A DNA stretch of 64,000 bases, taken from assembly GCA_902571375.1 (NCBI GenBank), contig CACGBP010000003.1, positions 88,902 through 152,901 on the forward strand, in the 5' to 3' direction. Each line of letters begins with the position of its first letter. Position 1 is the first letter of the stretch. The position numbers were made by a program, and so were the translations under genes. Origin of the DNA: an uncultured Pelagibacteraceae bacterium (GTDB lineage Bacteria; Pseudomonadota; Alphaproteobacteria; Pelagibacterales; Pelagibacteraceae). This document shows, one piece after another, positions 49,349 through 59,810 of this stretch. The notes below the pieces were generated by a model. That model saw only the letters and a list, made by a program, of their open reading frames with translations, was not told where the DNA came from and did no database searches.

Positions 49349-50296
49349 ATGAAATTAACAAAAGAGCAAATTACTGAGATAAAAAATCAACAATCACAAA
49401 ATAATCCCACAAAAAGAGTGACAGCACCTGAGCTAGAAAAAATCCTATATGAGGCTTTGCCCGCTCTTGACCATGGATTTGTTAGAGTTGTCGATTACAT
49501 GGGAGATGATACCTCAATAGTTCAGTCTGCTAGAGTATCGTATGGCAAAGGAACTAAACAAGTTTCAACAGACTCTGGATTGATTAAATATCTTATGCGT
49601 CATTGGCATAGTACACCTTTTGAAATGTGTGAAATTAAATATCACATCAAGCTTCCAATATTTATTGCACGCCAATGGATTAGACATAGAACTGCAAATG
49701 TAAATGAATATTCTGCAAGATATTCAATTCTTGATAAAGAATTTTATTTACCTACTAAGGAAAATCTTGCCGCTCAATCAACCTCTAATAGACAGGGCAG
49801 AGGAGATATTTTAGAGGGAGAACAAGCAAAAGAAGTTTTGGAGCTTTTAAAAAATGATGCTGAAAGAACATATTTAAATTATGAAACAATGCTGAATGAA
49901 AGATATGACGGATCTACTATTGACGAAAATAAAAAAGGGCTAGCAAGAGAATTGGCTAGAATGAACTTAACTCTTAACACTTACACTCAATGGTATTGGA
50001 AAACCGATTTATTAAATCTCATGAATTTTTTAAGATTAAGAGCTGATCATCATGCTCAATATGAGATAAGAGTTTATGCAGATATTATGTTAGATACACT
50101 TAAAAAGTGGGTGCCGATTACTTATGAGGCTTTTATGGATTATAGAGTTGGAGGAACAGAAGTTTCTGCTAAAGGAAAGTTAGTTATTCAAAAAATGATT
50201 AAAGGAGAGAATGTTTCAATGGAAGATACTGGCCTCTCAAAAAGAGAATGGAATGAGTTAATGCAAGCTTTCAATATTGAGGATAAGTTTATTTAA
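49349..50296 (+). CDS. thyX: Flavin-dependent thymidylate synthase ThyX
   Basis: Makes dTMP from dUMP using methylene-tetrahydrofolate and FADH2, releasing tetrahydrofolate, not dihydrofolate. The ThyX motif RHR-x7-S is complete ([14 protein letters not shown], residues 112-125), with the upstream [16 protein letters not shown] [11 protein letters not shown] and the C-terminal [20 protein letters not shown] start at ATG 49349 (315 aa); the frame stays open upstream to 49220, but that region is the antisense of tmRNA and has no protein similarity. The length fits the longer alphaproteobacterial ThyX type. Confidence 0.95.
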   Translation: MKLTKEQITEIKNQQSQNNPTKRVTAPELEKILYEALPALDHGFVRVVDYMGDDTSIVQSARVSYGKGTKQVSTDSGLIKYLMRHWHSTPFEMCEIKYHIKLPIFIARQWIRHRTANVNEYSARYSILDKEFYLPTKENLAAQSTSNRQGRGDILEGEQAKEVLELLKNDAERTYLNYETMLNERYDGSTIDENKKGLARELARMNLTLNTYTQWYWKTDLLNLMNFLRLRADHHAQYEIRVYADIMLDTLKKWVPITYEAFMDYRVGGTEVSAKGKLVIQKMIKGENVSMEDTGLSKREWNELMQAFNIEDKFI

Positions 50297-50301
50297 ATTT
50301 T

Positions 50302-50967
50302 ATGCTCTATGATAAAGAGAAATTTAAAAAAGCATTAACCAAACAAAAATTAAATTTTATCTATAATCACATAAAAGATATCAGCAACATTAAGATATTA
50401 GAACTTGGAGTAAGAGAAGGATTATCGACAAGTTTATTTTTAGAAGTATGTGAAAAAAATAATGGCAATTTAATATCTATAGATATTAATGATTGTGGAA
50501 AATTATTTGAAAATGCTAAATGGAATTTTATACATTCAAGTGATGATAATTTTGAAATGATCAATGAACAAATATTAAAGATTGGTGAATTAGATGTTAT
50601 TTACATTGATAGTTTGCATAAAGATTTTCACGTAAAGAAAGTGTTATATAATTATTATAATTTTTTAAAAAAGGGTGGATATATTTTTTTAGATGATGTG
50701 AGTTGGTTGCCATATGCTAAATCTGCTGAATTAGAAAATAAAGTTTCAAATTTTAATGATAATCAAAAAATTTTCAAAAAATTATTAGAAATTAAATTTA
50801 CAAATTCAGATAATTTTGATTTAGAGTTTTGTTTTGAAAATTCAGGAACTGCTAAAATAGTTAAAAAAAATTTTGAAAAATTAAAGGAACCAAAAAAAGT
50901 AACGAAGATCCTTTCAATTACTGAGATTTTTAAAAATATTTTGGAAAATTTTTTTAGTAAAAGCTAG
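50302..50967 (+). CDS. Class I SAM-dependent methyltransferase
   Basis: 221-aa protein with a Rossmann methyltransferase core: motif I ILELGVREGLSTSLF (about residues 31-45), the acidic strand end LISIDIND, then LDVIYIDSLHKDFHVKKVLYNYYNFLKKGGYIFLDDV. This resembles the Methyltransf_24/CmcI group. The C-terminal third is lysine-rich and unassigned. It follows thyX after 5 nt and overlaps the convergent mrp gene by 14 nt. The substrate is unknown. Confidence 0.75.
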   Translation: MLYDKEKFKKALTKQKLNFIYNHIKDISNIKILELGVREGLSTSLFLEVCEKNNGNLISIDINDCGKLFENAKWNFIHSSDDNFEMINEQILKIGELDVIYIDSLHKDFHVKKVLYNYYNFLKKGGYIFLDDVSWLPYAKSAELENKVSNFNDNQKIFKKLLEIKFTNSDNFDLEFCFENSGTAKIVKKNFEKLKEPKKVTKILSITEIFKNILENFFSKS

Positions 50968-51778
50968 ATTTAATTTTATTTGCAAAATTTAAATAAATTT
51001 TAGAAATTTCACTTTCAGGATTACTTTCAACTATTGGTTTTCCCTGGTCCCCTAGTTTACCAACTTCAGGATCTATTGGAATTTCACCCAAAAATTCTTT
51101 ATTGAATTCCTGCGCAGTTTTCTTAACACCACCTTCTCCAAAAATAGAATATTTTTTTCCATCATCTGCAATAAAAAAACTCATGTTATCAACTAAACCT
51201 AAAATTTTTACTCCAAGTTTATCAAACATCTTAATACCTCTTTTTACGTCCAATAAAGCAACTTCTTGAGGGGTAGATACTATTATTGCTCCATCCATTT
51301 TAATTTCTTGAGAAAAAGTAAGCTGTGTATCACCTGTACCTGGTGGCATATCAACAATTATGAAATCTAAATCTTTCCAATTTACTTTCTGTGTGAAAGT
51401 TTTAATTGCACTAGTTACCATTGGTCCTCTCCAAATCATTGGTGTTTGTTGATCAGCAAGAAAACCAATAGACATACATTGGATGTCATATTTCATTACC
51501 GGATCTAATTTCTGACCATCACTTTTAGGTTTTTCATCTATTCCAAACATTTTAGGAATAGAAGGTCCATATATATCTGCATCTAATAAACCAACCTTAC
51601 ACCCAACTTGTTTCAATGCTAAAGCAAGATTGGTCGCAAATGTAGATTTACCAACCCCACCTTTTGCACTTGAAATAGCAATAGTAAATTTTGTTCCTAT
51701 AATAGGATTTTTTTTAAAAACCTTTGGTTCTACCTTATTTTTCATTGCGGCACTTAGTTCGGGATTTTTCTCAGTCAT
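50954..51778 (-). CDS. Mrp/ApbC-type P-loop ATPase (iron-sulfur carrier family)
   Basis: 274-aa MRP-family ATPase implicated in Fe-S cluster trafficking. Deviant Walker A SSAKGGVGKST (36-46), DADIYGPSIPKMFG, IWRGPMVTSAI, DMPPGTGD and STPQEVALLDV are all family signatures. The N-terminal MIP18-like domain of longer Mrp proteins is absent. The usual CPxC pair after NMSFF is replaced by ADDG (residues 204-207), so the canonical cluster-binding cysteines are missing. It is divergent from hflK across 50 nt. Confidence 0.88.
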   Translation of the reverse strand: MTEKNPELSAAMKNKVEPKVFKKNPIIGTKFTIAISSAKGGVGKSTFATNLALALKQVGCKVGLLDADIYGPSIPKMFGIDEKPKSDGQKLDPVMKYDIQCMSIGFLADQQTPMIWRGPMVTSAIKTFTQKVNWKDLDFIIVDMPPGTGDTQLTFSQEIKMDGAIIVSTPQEVALLDVKRGIKMFDKLGVKILGLVDNMSFFIADDGKKYSIFGEGGVKKTAQEFNKEFLGEIPIDPEVGKLGDQGKPIVESNPESEISKIYLNFANKIKSSFY

Positions 51779-51828
51779 AAATTGATCTTAACTTGTTTTT
51801 GATGAATTAAACACTATATAGATAATGT

Positions 51829-52935
51829 ATGTCTGATAATTTTCAACAAAGAGGTGGAAGCCCTTGGGGAACGCCCCCAGGCGGAGGGGACAATAATGGT
51901 TCTGGTAGAGGTCCAACCCCACCAGATGTTGACAAAATAATTAAAGAATTTCAAGAAAAGATAAAAAAATTTTTACCAGGTGGAGGATCTTCTGGTGGAA
52001 AACAAGCTATTTTGGTTTTAATAATTTTAGGTTTTGTTTGGCTGGCAAGTGGTCTTTACAGAGTTTTACCAGATGAGCAAGGAGTTGTTCTAAGATTTGG
52101 AAAATTTGTGAAAACAACTCAACCAGGATTAAATTATCATATACCTTTTCCAGTTGAATCAGTACTCACACCCAAGGTAACAAAAGTTAACAGAATTGAT
52201 ATTGGTTTTAGATCTGAGAGAGATAGTGGTTTTTCTTCATCAGGAGGAGTGGCAGATGTTCCGCAAGAAAGTTTAATGTTAACTGGTGATGAAAATATTG
52301 TGAATATAGACTTTTCAGTTTTTTGGGTAATAAAAGATGCAGGAAATTTTTTATTTAAAATTCAAGATCCAGAGGGAACAGTAAAAGCAGCAGCAGAGAC
52401 TGCTATGAGAGAAGTAATTGCAAGATCTGATATTCAGCCAATCCTTACTGAAGGTAGATCTGTAATAGAAACTGATACTCAAGATATTATTCAAAAAATT
52501 TTAGACGAATACACAAGCGGTATTCAAATTACACAAGTACAAACACAAAAAGCTGACCCACCTGATCAAGTAATTGATGCATTTAGAGATGTACAGGCAG
52601 CAAGAGCTGACATGGAAAGATCAAAGAACGAAGCTGAAGCTTACGCTAACGATGTAATTCCAAGAGCTCGAGGGGAAGCTGCAAAAATATTACAAGCTGC
52701 TGAAGCTTATAAAAAAGAGGTAGTTGCGAAAGCAGAAGGTGAAGCTAGCAGATTTTTATCGATTTATAATGAATACAAGAATGCTAAATCCGTAACACAA
52801 GAAAGAATGTATCTAGAGACTATGGAAAAAGTTTTAGCTGATATTGATAAAGTTATAATTGAAAAAAATGCTGGTTCAGGAGTAGTTCCATATTTACCAT
52901 TACCTGAATTACAAAAAAAGAAAGCGATAAATTAA
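51829..52935 (+). CDS. hflK: HflK, SPFH-domain membrane protein
   Basis: Partner of HflC in a large inner-membrane cage that controls the FtsH protease. The 368-aa protein has a glycine/proline-rich N-terminus (MSDNFQQRGGSPWGTPPGGG), one membrane segment (AILVLIILGFVWLASGLY), the SPFH/band-7 domain (VLPDEQGVVLRFGKFV to RSDIQPILTEGRS), and a long alanine/glutamate-rich coiled coil (ARADMERSKNEAEAYANDVIPRARGEAAKI). It precedes hflC by 1 nt. Length is near that of the family. Confidence 0.95.
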   Translation: MSDNFQQRGGSPWGTPPGGGDNNGSGRGPTPPDVDKIIKEFQEKIKKFLPGGGSSGGKQAILVLIILGFVWLASGLYRVLPDEQGVVLRFGKFVKTTQPGLNYHIPFPVESVLTPKVTKVNRIDIGFRSERDSGFSSSGGVADVPQESLMLTGDENIVNIDFSVFWVIKDAGNFLFKIQDPEGTVKAAAETAMREVIARSDIQPILTEGRSVIETDTQDIIQKILDEYTSGIQITQVQTQKADPPDQVIDAFRDVQAARADMERSKNEAEAYANDVIPRARGEAAKILQAAEAYKKEVVAKAEGEASRFLSIYNEYKNAKSVTQERMYLETMEKVLADIDKVIIEKNAGSGVVPYLPLPELQKKKAIN

Positions 52936-52936
52936 A

Positions 52937-53806
52937 ATGAATATTGGAAAAGTCATAGCGGGTATAATTGTTGCAATAGCTGTAACAGCTTTCTTTTCAA
53001 TATTTATTGTAAAAGAAGTTAATCAAGCGATTGTTCTACAATTTGGTGATCCTAAAAGGATAATTCTAAAGCCAGGGTTAAATTTTAAAATACCATTTAT
53101 CCAAAACGTTGTTTACCTGGATAAACGTATTCTTAATTTGGATACTCCACCTGAAGAAGTTATTGCATCAGATCAAAAAAGATTAATAGTTGATGCCTTT
53201 GCAAGATTCCAGATTGTTGATCCACTTAAATTTTATATTTCAGTTGGAAATGAAAGAGTTGCAAGATCAAGACTTGCTACTATTATAAATTCTCGAATCA
53301 GAAACGTGCTAGGTCAACAAGAGCTACAAACTCTTCTTTCAGAAGATAGAACAAAACAAATGGCTCTAATTCAAGAGGGTGTAAATAACGAGGCTGAAAA
53401 TTTTGGTATTAAAATTGTTGATGTCAGAATTAAAAGAGCCGATCTTCCTCAAGCAAACAGTGATGCAATTTTTAGAAGAATGCAAACAGAAAGAGAAAGA
53501 GAAGCAAAAGAGTTTAGAGCAAAAGGAGCTGAGATGGCAGTCACAATTACATCTACAGCCGATAAAGAGGTTACCGTTATACTTGCTGATGCACAAAAGA
53601 AATCTGAAATCATGAAAGGTGAAGGAGACGGAGAAAGAAATAAAATTTTTGCTAATGCTTTTGGACAAGACCCAGAATTTTTTGCTTTTTATAGAGCGAT
53701 GCAAGCTTATGAAAAAGCATTAATCGGCGGTGAGACATCTTTAATATTGTCACCTGATAGTGAATTCTTTAAATTTTTTGGAAATATAAAGCCTAAAACA
53801 GAGTAA
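52937..53806 (+). CDS. hflC: HflC, SPFH-domain membrane protein
   Basis: 289-aa partner of HflK. N-terminal membrane anchor (IAGIIVAIAVTAFFSIFIV), then FVKEVNQAIVLQFGDPKR-type band-7 start (KEVNQAIVLQFGDP), YLDKRILNLDTPPEEV, INSRIRNVLGQQELQTLLSEDR, DVRIKRADLPQAN, and RMQTEREREAKEFRAKG. These are characteristic of HflC. No catalytic triad of a protease is visible, as expected. The gap to the small DUF2065 gene is 6 nt. Confidence 0.95.
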   Translation: MNIGKVIAGIIVAIAVTAFFSIFIVKEVNQAIVLQFGDPKRIILKPGLNFKIPFIQNVVYLDKRILNLDTPPEEVIASDQKRLIVDAFARFQIVDPLKFYISVGNERVARSRLATIINSRIRNVLGQQELQTLLSEDRTKQMALIQEGVNNEAENFGIKIVDVRIKRADLPQANSDAIFRRMQTEREREAKEFRAKGAEMAVTITSTADKEVTVILADAQKKSEIMKGEGDGERNKIFANAFGQDPEFFAFYRAMQAYEKALIGGETSLILSPDSEFFKFFGNIKPKTE

Positions 53807-53812
53807 GCTTTT

Positions 53813-53998
53813 ATGAAAGAATTGATCATTGCATTTGGTCTATTCTTGTTTATTGAGGGTATTCTCTATGCCATATTTCCAGCAAAAATGAAAAATATGT
53901 TAAAAAAATTAGAATCAATAAGTGATAGTCAATTAAGAACAGGTGGATTAATTTTTATGATTATAGGATTTATCATAATTTATTTTAAAATGAACTAA
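53813..53998 (+). CDS. DUF2065 small inner-membrane protein
   Basis: 61-aa protein with two transmembrane helices (LIIAFGLFLFIEGILYAIFP and GGLIFMIIGFIIIYFKM) joined by a charged loop (KNMLKKLESISDSQLRT). The layout and motif EGILYAIFPAKMKNMLKKL match DUF2065 (E. coli YjeT). This gene is regularly found next to hflK-hflC in proteobacteria; its function is not known. 6 nt after hflC, 2 nt before the degP-like gene. Confidence 0.88.
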   Translation: MKELIIAFGLFLFIEGILYAIFPAKMKNMLKKLESISDSQLRTGGLIFMIIGFIIIYFKMN

Positions 53999-54000
53999 TC

Positions 54001-55410
54001 ATGACAAAAGTTAAAATATTTCTTTTATCCTTCTTATTTATTTTTGGTTTCAACCTAAATTCTAACTCTCAAAGTATTCCAGGATCATTTGCCGATTTAG
54101 CAGAAAGATTAATACCATCTGTGGTTAATATCTCTACGACCCAAACAGTAGTGACTAGAAGCAATCCATTTCCAGGTTTTGAATTTCCTCCAGGTTCACC
54201 ATTTGGCGATATGTTTAAAGAATTTGGAACACCACAAGAAAGACAATCCTCAGCCTTAGGCTCAGGCTTTATTATTGATGAAAAAGGAATCGTTGTAACA
54301 AATAATCATGTAATTGATGGTGCTGAAGATATTATAGTACAAGTAAACGGTGAAAAAAAATTTAATGCAAAAGTTATTGGTGCAGATCCACTGTCAGATA
54401 TTGCTGTTTTACAATTAGACACTAAAGAAAAATTTATTCCAGTTAAATTTGGAGATTCAGATAAAGCTCGGATTGGTGATTGGGTAATAGCAATAGGAAA
54501 TCCTTTTGGTTTGGGTGGAACAGTAACTTCTGGAATAATATCAGCAAGAAACAGATCAATTGGATTATCGAGATATGAAGATTACATCCAAACAGATGCT
54601 TCAATTAATTCTGGAAATTCTGGAGGACCCTTATTTGATATGAATGGAGATGTCATTGGAATTAATACTGCTATTTTAGGTAGAAGTGGAAATGTTGGAA
54701 TTGGTTTTTCAATACCATCAAATAGTGCAAAAATTGTAATTGATCAGTTAATAGAGTTTGGTGAAACTAAACGAGGCTGGCTTGGAGTTAGAATTCAAGA
54801 TGTTACAAAAGAGATTGCTGAAGTTGAAAATTTAGATGAGCCAAGAGGAGCTCTTGTTGCAAGTGTAGCACCAAACAGTCCATCAGAAAAAGCAGGAGTA
54901 AAAGCAGGTGATATTATTCTTGAATTTAATGGAGAAAGAATTCAAGAAATGAAAGAACTTCCAATTATAGTCGCACGAACTGAAGTTGGTAAAAAAGTGA
55001 AAGTTAAAATTTGGAGAAATAAAAAAGAAATTATTAAAACTATTACACTTGGAAGACTTGAAACTTCAGAGGATTTTAAAGTTGCAGAGAAAAATACTCC
55101 TCTTAAAGAACAAAAAATTGAAAGTTTAAAAATAACGGTAAGAGAACTTTCAAAAGAGGATATTAAAACAAGAAATTTACCAAATCAAACTTCTGGTTTA
55201 GTTATTACTCAAATTGATAACAATAGTCCTTTAGCTAATTCAATTGAAGTTAACAGTATAATATTAGAGGCACAAAAGAAAAAAATTAGAAACCCAGAAG
55301 ATTTGAATCAAGAAGTTAAGAAAGTATTAGAAAGTAATCAAAAAACTATTCTGTTGGTAATCTATAATAGCCAAAATCAAAGAAGATATATTGGTATTAA
55401 ATTAGACTAA
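54001..55410 (+). CDS. degP: Periplasmic serine protease, DegP/HtrA family
   Basis: 469-aa periplasmic protein-quality-control protease. Signal peptide (MTKVKIFLLSFLFIFGFNLNSNS), chymotrypsin-like domain with triad H103 (VVTNNHVIDGA), D133 (DPLSDIAVLQLD), S207 (NSGNSGGPLFD), and two PDZ domains: the first from GWLGVRIQDV with SPSEKAGVKAGDIILEFNGERIQ, the second from about residue 390 with the SGLVITQIDNNSPLAN segment. The second PDZ lacks the usual DVI basket. Position after hflK-hflC-DUF2065 is conserved; DegP versus DegQ cannot be told apart. Confidence 0.94.
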   Translation: MTKVKIFLLSFLFIFGFNLNSNSQSIPGSFADLAERLIPSVVNISTTQTVVTRSNPFPGFEFPPGSPFGDMFKEFGTPQERQSSALGSGFIIDEKGIVVTNNHVIDGAEDIIVQVNGEKKFNAKVIGADPLSDIAVLQLDTKEKFIPVKFGDSDKARIGDWVIAIGNPFGLGGTVTSGIISARNRSIGLSRYEDYIQTDASINSGNSGGPLFDMNGDVIGINTAILGRSGNVGIGFSIPSNSAKIVIDQLIEFGETKRGWLGVRIQDVTKEIAEVENLDEPRGALVASVAPNSPSEKAGVKAGDIILEFNGERIQEMKELPIIVARTEVGKKVKVKIWRNKKEIIKTITLGRLETSEDFKVAEKNTPLKEQKIESLKITVRELSKEDIKTRNLPNQTSGLVITQIDNNSPLANSIEVNSIILEAQKKKIRNPEDLNQEVKKVLESNQKTILLVIYNSQNQRRYIGIKLD

Positions 55411-55413
55411 TGT

Positions 55414-56322
55414 ATGGATTTAAAATCCAAAATTATTTTAATTTATGGTCCAACAGCTTCAGGAAAATCTAAATTTGCAGTTAATCTAGCCAAAAAAATA
55501 AATGGCGAAATTATTAATGCAGATAGCATGCAAGTTTATAAAGAATTAAAAATTTTATCAGCCAGACCTAATCAAAAGGATTATAAAAAGATAAGACATC
55601 ATCTATATGGATTTCAAAATGTAAAAAAAAAATTTTCAACAGGTAGTTGGTTAAAACTAGCTAACAAAAATATCTTAGATGTTAAGAAAAGAAAAAAAGT
55701 ACCAATTCTAGTTGGGGGCACTGGTTTATACTTTAAAGCTTTGACTCATGGCTTAGTTAAAATTCCAAATATTCCAATAAAATATAGAGATAAAATTAGA
55801 TCTTTGCATAAGAAAATTGGATCAAAAAAATTTTTTTTAAAATTAATAAGATTAGATCCTTTAGTGAAAAATTATTTAAATCCACTAGACACACAAAGAG
55901 TAATCCGAGCTTATGAAATTAAATCATTTACAAAAAAATCTATGTATGAATGGTTCAAAAGTACTAAATCAAAATATGAACAAGAAGATTTTTATAAAAT
56001 TTATATTGATTTTCCTAGAGATGAGCTAATTGAGAAAATTAACTTAAGAGCTAGTAAAATGATTGAAACAGGAGCAATTTTAGAGGTGAAGAAATTTATT
56101 AAGCTCAAAGTTCCAAAAAACAAAACCGCATCAAAAGCTATTGGAGTAAGTGAGATAAAGGAATTTCTTAACAAAAAAATTCAAATTTCAGAATTAATCG
56201 ATAAAATATCAATAAAGACAAGGCAATATGCTAAAAGACAAGTGACATGGAGTAGGGGCCATATGTCAGACTGGAACAAAATAAAGTCAAATAACCTAAA
56301 TCAATTTTTAAAAAAAATTTAG
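55414..56322 (+). CDS. miaA: tRNA dimethylallyltransferase
   Basis: Adds a dimethylallyl group to A37 of tRNAs reading U-starting codons. The 302-aa protein has P-loop IYGPTASGKSKFAVNLA (10-26), the substrate segment INADSMQVYKELKILSARP, HHLYGF, LVGGTGLYFKAL, DTQRVIRAYEI, and the C-terminal IKTRQYAKRQVTW. Complete and of normal length. It follows degP by 3 nt; a 53-nt gap separates it from ilvB. Confidence 0.96.
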   Translation: MDLKSKIILIYGPTASGKSKFAVNLAKKINGEIINADSMQVYKELKILSARPNQKDYKKIRHHLYGFQNVKKKFSTGSWLKLANKNILDVKKRKKVPILVGGTGLYFKALTHGLVKIPNIPIKYRDKIRSLHKKIGSKKFFLKLIRLDPLVKNYLNPLDTQRVIRAYEIKSFTKKSMYEWFKSTKSKYEQEDFYKIYIDFPRDELIEKINLRASKMIETGAILEVKKFIKLKVPKNKTASKAIGVSEIKEFLNKKIQISELIDKISIKTRQYAKRQVTWSRGHMSDWNKIKSNNLNQFLKKI

Positions 56323-56375
56323 GAATCTTCGACTTAGTCTTGACCAATTAGTACAACTTCAGCTAGATTGCATAA

Positions 56376-58142
56376 ATGTCTAAATTATATTCTGGAGCAG
56401 AAATTGTATTTAAGTGTCTTGAAGATCAAGACGTTGAATTTATTTTTGGTTATCCAGGAGGTGCTGTTCTACCAATATATGATGAGTTAAAAAATCATTC
56501 TTCAATAAAACATATTTTAGTTAGACATGAACAAGGAGCAGGACATGCAGCAGAAGGTTATGCAAGATCATCTGGAAAACCGGGAGTAGTTTTGGTGACT
56601 TCGGGACCAGGTGCAACCAATGTTGTAACAGCTTTGACTGATGCTTACATGGACTCAGTGCCACTGGTTTGTATTTCAGGACAAGTGCCAACACATTTAA
56701 TTGGTACTGATGCATTTCAAGAATGTGACACTACAGGAATTACTAGACCATGCACAAAACATAATTGGTTAGTAAAAGATATTAAAGATTTATCTAAAAT
56801 ACTTCATGAAGCATTTAGAGTTGCAACAACTGGCAGACCAGGACCTGTACTAGTAGATATACCAAAAGATATTCAATTTGCTAAAATAGGTTATTCAAAA
56901 CCAAAAACTGAAAAAAAATTAAATGGAAAATCATTAAATCTCTTTTCTCAAAATGATATAAATAATTTAATTGATTTGATGAATAAATCAAAAAAACCAA
57001 TTTTTTACTCTGGTGGTGGAGTAATCAATTCTGGTCCAGAGGCAAGTGAGTCATTAAGAGAGTTGGTACAACTGACTGGTTTTCCTATAACTTCAACTTT
57101 ACAGGGTCTTGGAGCATATCCAGGGGATGATAATCAATTTTTAGGAATGCTCGGTATGCATGGAACATATGAAGCGAATAATGCGATGCATGATTGTGAT
57201 TTATTGATAAATATTGGTGCAAGATTTGATGACAGAATTACAGGTAAGATTGATGAATTTTCTCCCAATTCAAAAAAAATACACATTGATATTGATCCAT
57301 CCTCAATAAATAAAATTATTAAAGTTGATTTAGCATTAGTGGGAGATGTAAATCATGTACTTAAGAGTATTAATAAAACTTTAAAAAGTAAAAAAATTGA
57401 TTTGAAAAAATCAAATAAACAAAAAATATCAAAGTGGTGGGAGCAAATTCAAAAATGGAGAACAAAAAACTCATTGAATTTTAAAAATAGTGATGAAAAT
57501 ATCAAACCACAACATGCTGTTCAAAGACTTTATGAGCTAACTAAAGATAAAGATGTATTTATTACAACTGAAGTAGGACAACATCAAATGTGGGCTGCTC
57601 AACATTACAAATTTAATAAACCTAACCGATGGATGACTTCTGGAGGTTTGGGGACAATGGGTTATGGATTACCAGCTGCTGTTGGGGTACAAATTGCTCA
57701 TCCAAAAAAATTAGTAATTGATATTGCTGGAGAAGCTTCAGTTTTAATGACTATGCAGGAAATGTCTACTGCGGTTCAGTATAACCTGCCCATTAAAATT
57801 TTCATCTTGAATAATCAATACATGGGAATGGTAAGACAATGGCAAGAATTACTTCATGAAAAAAATTACTCAGAAAGTTATTCAGAGGCTTTACCTGATT
57901 TTATTAAATTGGCAGAAGCTTATGGTTGTAAAGGTATTATGGCGGACAAACCAAGTGAGCTTGATGAGAAGATTAAAGAAATGGTTCAATATGATGGTCC
58001 AGTTATTTTTGATTGTCGTGTAGATCCAAATGAAAATTGTTTTCCTATGATACCGTCGGGCAAACCTCATAATCAAATGATATTGGGGCCCAGCGAAAAA
58101 GAAGAAAATAAAATTACTGGCAAAGGAAAAGCATTAGTATAA
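56376..58142 (+). CDS. ilvB: Acetolactate synthase large (catalytic) subunit
   Basis: ThDP enzyme that makes acetolactate and acetohydroxybutyrate, the first common step in valine, leucine and isoleucine synthesis. 588 aa: VRHEQGAGHAAEGYARSSGK with the catalytic Glu, TSGPGATN, GQVPTHLIGTDAFQE, GARFDDRITG for FAD, and the ThDP motif GEASVLMTMQEMSTAVQYNLPIKIFILNN (GDG variant reads GEA). It starts 53 nt after miaA, with TTGACC at 56340-56345 as a possible -35 box but a weak -10. No leader-peptide attenuator is seen. The small subunit follows after 2 nt. Confidence 0.96.
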   Translation: MSKLYSGAEIVFKCLEDQDVEFIFGYPGGAVLPIYDELKNHSSIKHILVRHEQGAGHAAEGYARSSGKPGVVLVTSGPGATNVVTALTDAYMDSVPLVCISGQVPTHLIGTDAFQECDTTGITRPCTKHNWLVKDIKDLSKILHEAFRVATTGRPGPVLVDIPKDIQFAKIGYSKPKTEKKLNGKSLNLFSQNDINNLIDLMNKSKKPIFYSGGGVINSGPEASESLRELVQLTGFPITSTLQGLGAYPGDDNQFLGMLGMHGTYEANNAMHDCDLLINIGARFDDRITGKIDEFSPNSKKIHIDIDPSSINKIIKVDLALVGDVNHVLKSINKTLKSKKIDLKKSNKQKISKWWEQIQKWRTKNSLNFKNSDENIKPQHAVQRLYELTKDKDVFITTEVGQHQMWAAQHYKFNKPNRWMTSGGLGTMGYGLPAAVGVQIAHPKKLVIDIAGEASVLMTMQEMSTAVQYNLPIKIFILNNQYMGMVRQWQELLHEKNYSESYSEALPDFIKLAEAYGCKGIMADKPSELDEKIKEMVQYDGPVIFDCRVDPNENCFPMIPSGKPHNQMILGPSEKEENKITGKGKALV

Positions 58143-58144
58143 TC

Positions 58145-58693
58145 ATGGCTAATCCAAAATCAGCGTACAGTGTTTCTACAAAAAAAGAAAAAACAGATAC
58201 TCACATAATTGTAGTTTGGGTTGATAATGAGTCAGGTGTTTTGGCAAGAGTTGTAGGACTATTTTCTGGCAGAGGATATAATATTGAGTCTCTAGCTGTA
58301 GCCGAGGTTGATGCAAAAAAGAATATTTCAAGAATAACTATTGTGACCACAGGTACACCGCAAGTAATTGATCAAATAAAACTTCAATTAAAGAAATTAG
58401 TGCCAGTACATAAGGTCGCTGATTTTAAAAGAAATGATAAAGGCGTAATATTCAAAGAAATGGCATTATTTAAAGTTGTTGGAAACACAAATAAAATTAA
58501 AAAAGCTATTAATGCTTGTAAAAAATATGATGCTGTAATATTGGATAAAACAAAAAAATCTAATGTTATACAAATTACAGCATTAAGAAGAGAAATCGAC
58601 AAAATGGCAAAAAATTTAAAAAAATTTGGATTGGTGAGCGTTTCTAGAACTGGAGCAGTCGCAATGACAAGAGGAGACAAGACTTTTAATTAA
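58145..58693 (+). CDS. ilvN: Acetolactate synthase small (regulatory) subunit
   Basis: 182-aa ACT-domain subunit that gives valine feedback control to IlvB. The ACT domain starts HIIVVWVDNESGVLARVVGLFSGRGYNIESLAVAE (about residues 21-55); the C-terminal half (ALFKVVGNTNKIKKAI...ITALRREIDKMAKNLKKFGLVSVSRTGAVAMTRG) is the IlvN C-terminal domain. Length and layout match the IlvH/IlvN class. It lies 2 nt after ilvB and 17 nt before ilvC. Confidence 0.95.
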   Translation: MANPKSAYSVSTKKEKTDTHIIVVWVDNESGVLARVVGLFSGRGYNIESLAVAEVDAKKNISRITIVTTGTPQVIDQIKLQLKKLVPVHKVADFKRNDKGVIFKEMALFKVVGNTNKIKKAINACKKYDAVILDKTKKSNVIQITALRREIDKMAKNLKKFGLVSVSRTGAVAMTRGDKTFN

Positions 58694-58701
58694 TAATTTA
58701 G

Positions 58702-59733
<1,032 letters not shown>

Positions 59734-59759
59734 TTTTAAGTTTTATTTACATAAACATT

Positions 59760-59787
59760 TTGCAATTTCTAATAGAGATTGTATTAT
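59760..59787 (+). promoter_or_regulatory. Possible sigma-70 promoter for leuA
   Basis: TTGCAA at 59760-59765, a 16-nt spacer, and TATTAT at 59782-59787 (5 of 6 to the -10 box), about 23 nt before the leuA start codon. This 77-nt gap is the largest in the ilv-leu-mre stretch. In such A+T-rich sequence a match of this quality can arise by chance. Confidence 0.35.
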
Positions 59788-59810
59788 AGATTTTCCAAAT
59801 TTTTATAGTT

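Noticed and set aside
53366..53704. Open frames on both strands inside hflC
   Set aside because: Overlap the well-conserved hflC frame entirely; no independent support.
56323..56375. Attenuator or riboswitch before ilvB
   Set aside because: Only 53 nt, no leader peptide rich in branched-chain residues and no strong hairpin pair.
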